Source of the DNA: Planctomycetota bacterium
Lineage (GTDB): Bacteria > Planctomycetota > UBA1135
Reading direction: 5' to 3'
Length of the DNA stretch: 6,196 nt
NCBI GenBank assembly: GCA_027623585.1
Contig: JAQBVK010000147.1
Location: 1 to 6,196 of the forward strand
The position numbers and the translations under genes are program-made. Positions 5,880-6,196 of this stretch are shown piece by piece (the stretch's first letter is position 1; each line of letters begins with the position of its first letter). The notes beneath the pieces were generated by a model that was not told where the DNA came from, made no database searches, and saw only the letters and a list, made by a program, of their open reading frames with translations.

Positions 5880-6196
5880 ATCAGGCAGGGATTGTAGCAC
5901 TTCGAGCAAGGAGGCCTCCAGATGCTCGCGCTGCCAATCGTTCAAATTCACGACGCTTGCGAGGGATTGCGCGTCCCGCGGCAGCGCGCGCGCAAGCTCT
6001 TCGACCGCACTCCGATGCATCAAGCGCTCGCTGGGGAGGTCCAATTCGACGGCGCGGTTCGTGCGCCAACGGCGCAGAGCCTCGAGGTTGTCCCGCTGCA
6101 CCTGGCGCCGCTGACGATCCTCCGGGGATAGTCGCGGCACCACCAGGGTTTCGACCCGGCGGCCGCGCGCGGACTCCAACACCTCGAGTATGGCTT
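5871..6196 (-). CDS. HRDC-domain protein, C-terminal fragment, probably ribonuclease D
   Basis: The frame runs off the right edge of the window; 107 residues up to the TGA stop are visible. After a basic stretch (about 20-35, with PRLSPEDRQRRQ), residues about 36-104 look like an HRDC fold: LEALRRWRTNRAVELDLP, then a hydrophobic helix with VEELARALP, and a closing LNDWQREHLEASLLEVL. HRDC domains bind nucleic acid at the ends of RNase D, RecQ and some UvrD-type helicases. The 'W..RA.EL.LP' opening and the 'W..e....LL..L' ending fit the last HRDC copy of RNase D best, an exonuclease of tRNA and structured RNA 3' ends. The catalytic DEDD domain lies outside the window, so this cannot be confirmed. 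A GTG at 6182 could serve as a start, but the open upstream frame and lack of an N-terminal domain argue that the gene is cut by the window edge. Confidence 0.72.
   Translation of the reverse strand, partial: AILEVLESARGRRVETLVVPRLSPEDRQRRQVQRDNLEALRRWRTNRAVELDLPSERLMHRSAVEELARALPRDAQSLASVVNLNDWQREHLEASLLEVLQSLPDPG

Noticed and set aside
5922..6131. + strand open frame antisense to the HRDC-domain gene
   Set aside because: The - strand frame shows HRDC features; this one shows none.

Overview
The window is a GC-rich bacterial chromosomal segment holding six protein genes and very little intergenic DNA. No RNA gene, mobile element, CRISPR array or long repeat was seen. Lineage cannot be fixed from one window. 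The HEAT-repeat/VWA protein, with its W-x-x-W ending to the HEAT block, and the small cysteine-rich lipoproteins resemble gene content I associate with Planctomycetota; Myxococcota or another GC-rich group is possible. Clear Shine-Dalgarno sequences are mostly absent.

Layout: (1) + strand, left edge to 2062: the 3' part, or nearly all, of a gene for a HEAT-repeat protein with a C-terminal von Willebrand A domain and an intact MIDAS metal site. (2) - strand, 4321 to 2066: a complete priA (primosomal replication-restart helicase), convergent with the first gene and only 3 bp from it. (3) + strand, from about 4346 to 5320: a COG0523/CobW-type G3E GTPase (metallochaperone family), divergent from priA with about 24 bp between starts and probably using a TTG start. 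(4) - strand, 5505 to 5317: a 62-residue secreted protein or lipoprotein with three CxxC pairs; its stop codon interlocks with that of the GTPase. (5) - strand, 5847 to 5623: a 74-residue lipoprotein with 11 cysteines. (6) - strand, right edge to 5871: the C-terminal end of an HRDC-domain protein, most likely ribonuclease D.

Functionally, priA and the HRDC/RNase D-like gene are housekeeping nucleic-acid genes. Between them lie a metal-handling-type GTPase and two tiny Cys-rich export proteins, which may bind metal or sense thiol chemistry; that link is inference. The 117-bp spacer 5506-5622 is the richest non-coding stretch. It has a strong bulged hairpin (terminator-like on the - strand), a second small hairpin and a perfect 12-bp palindrome just upstream of the 62-residue gene. 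I did not find a clearly new multi-gene system; the Cys-rich pair and its structured spacer are the least explained part.
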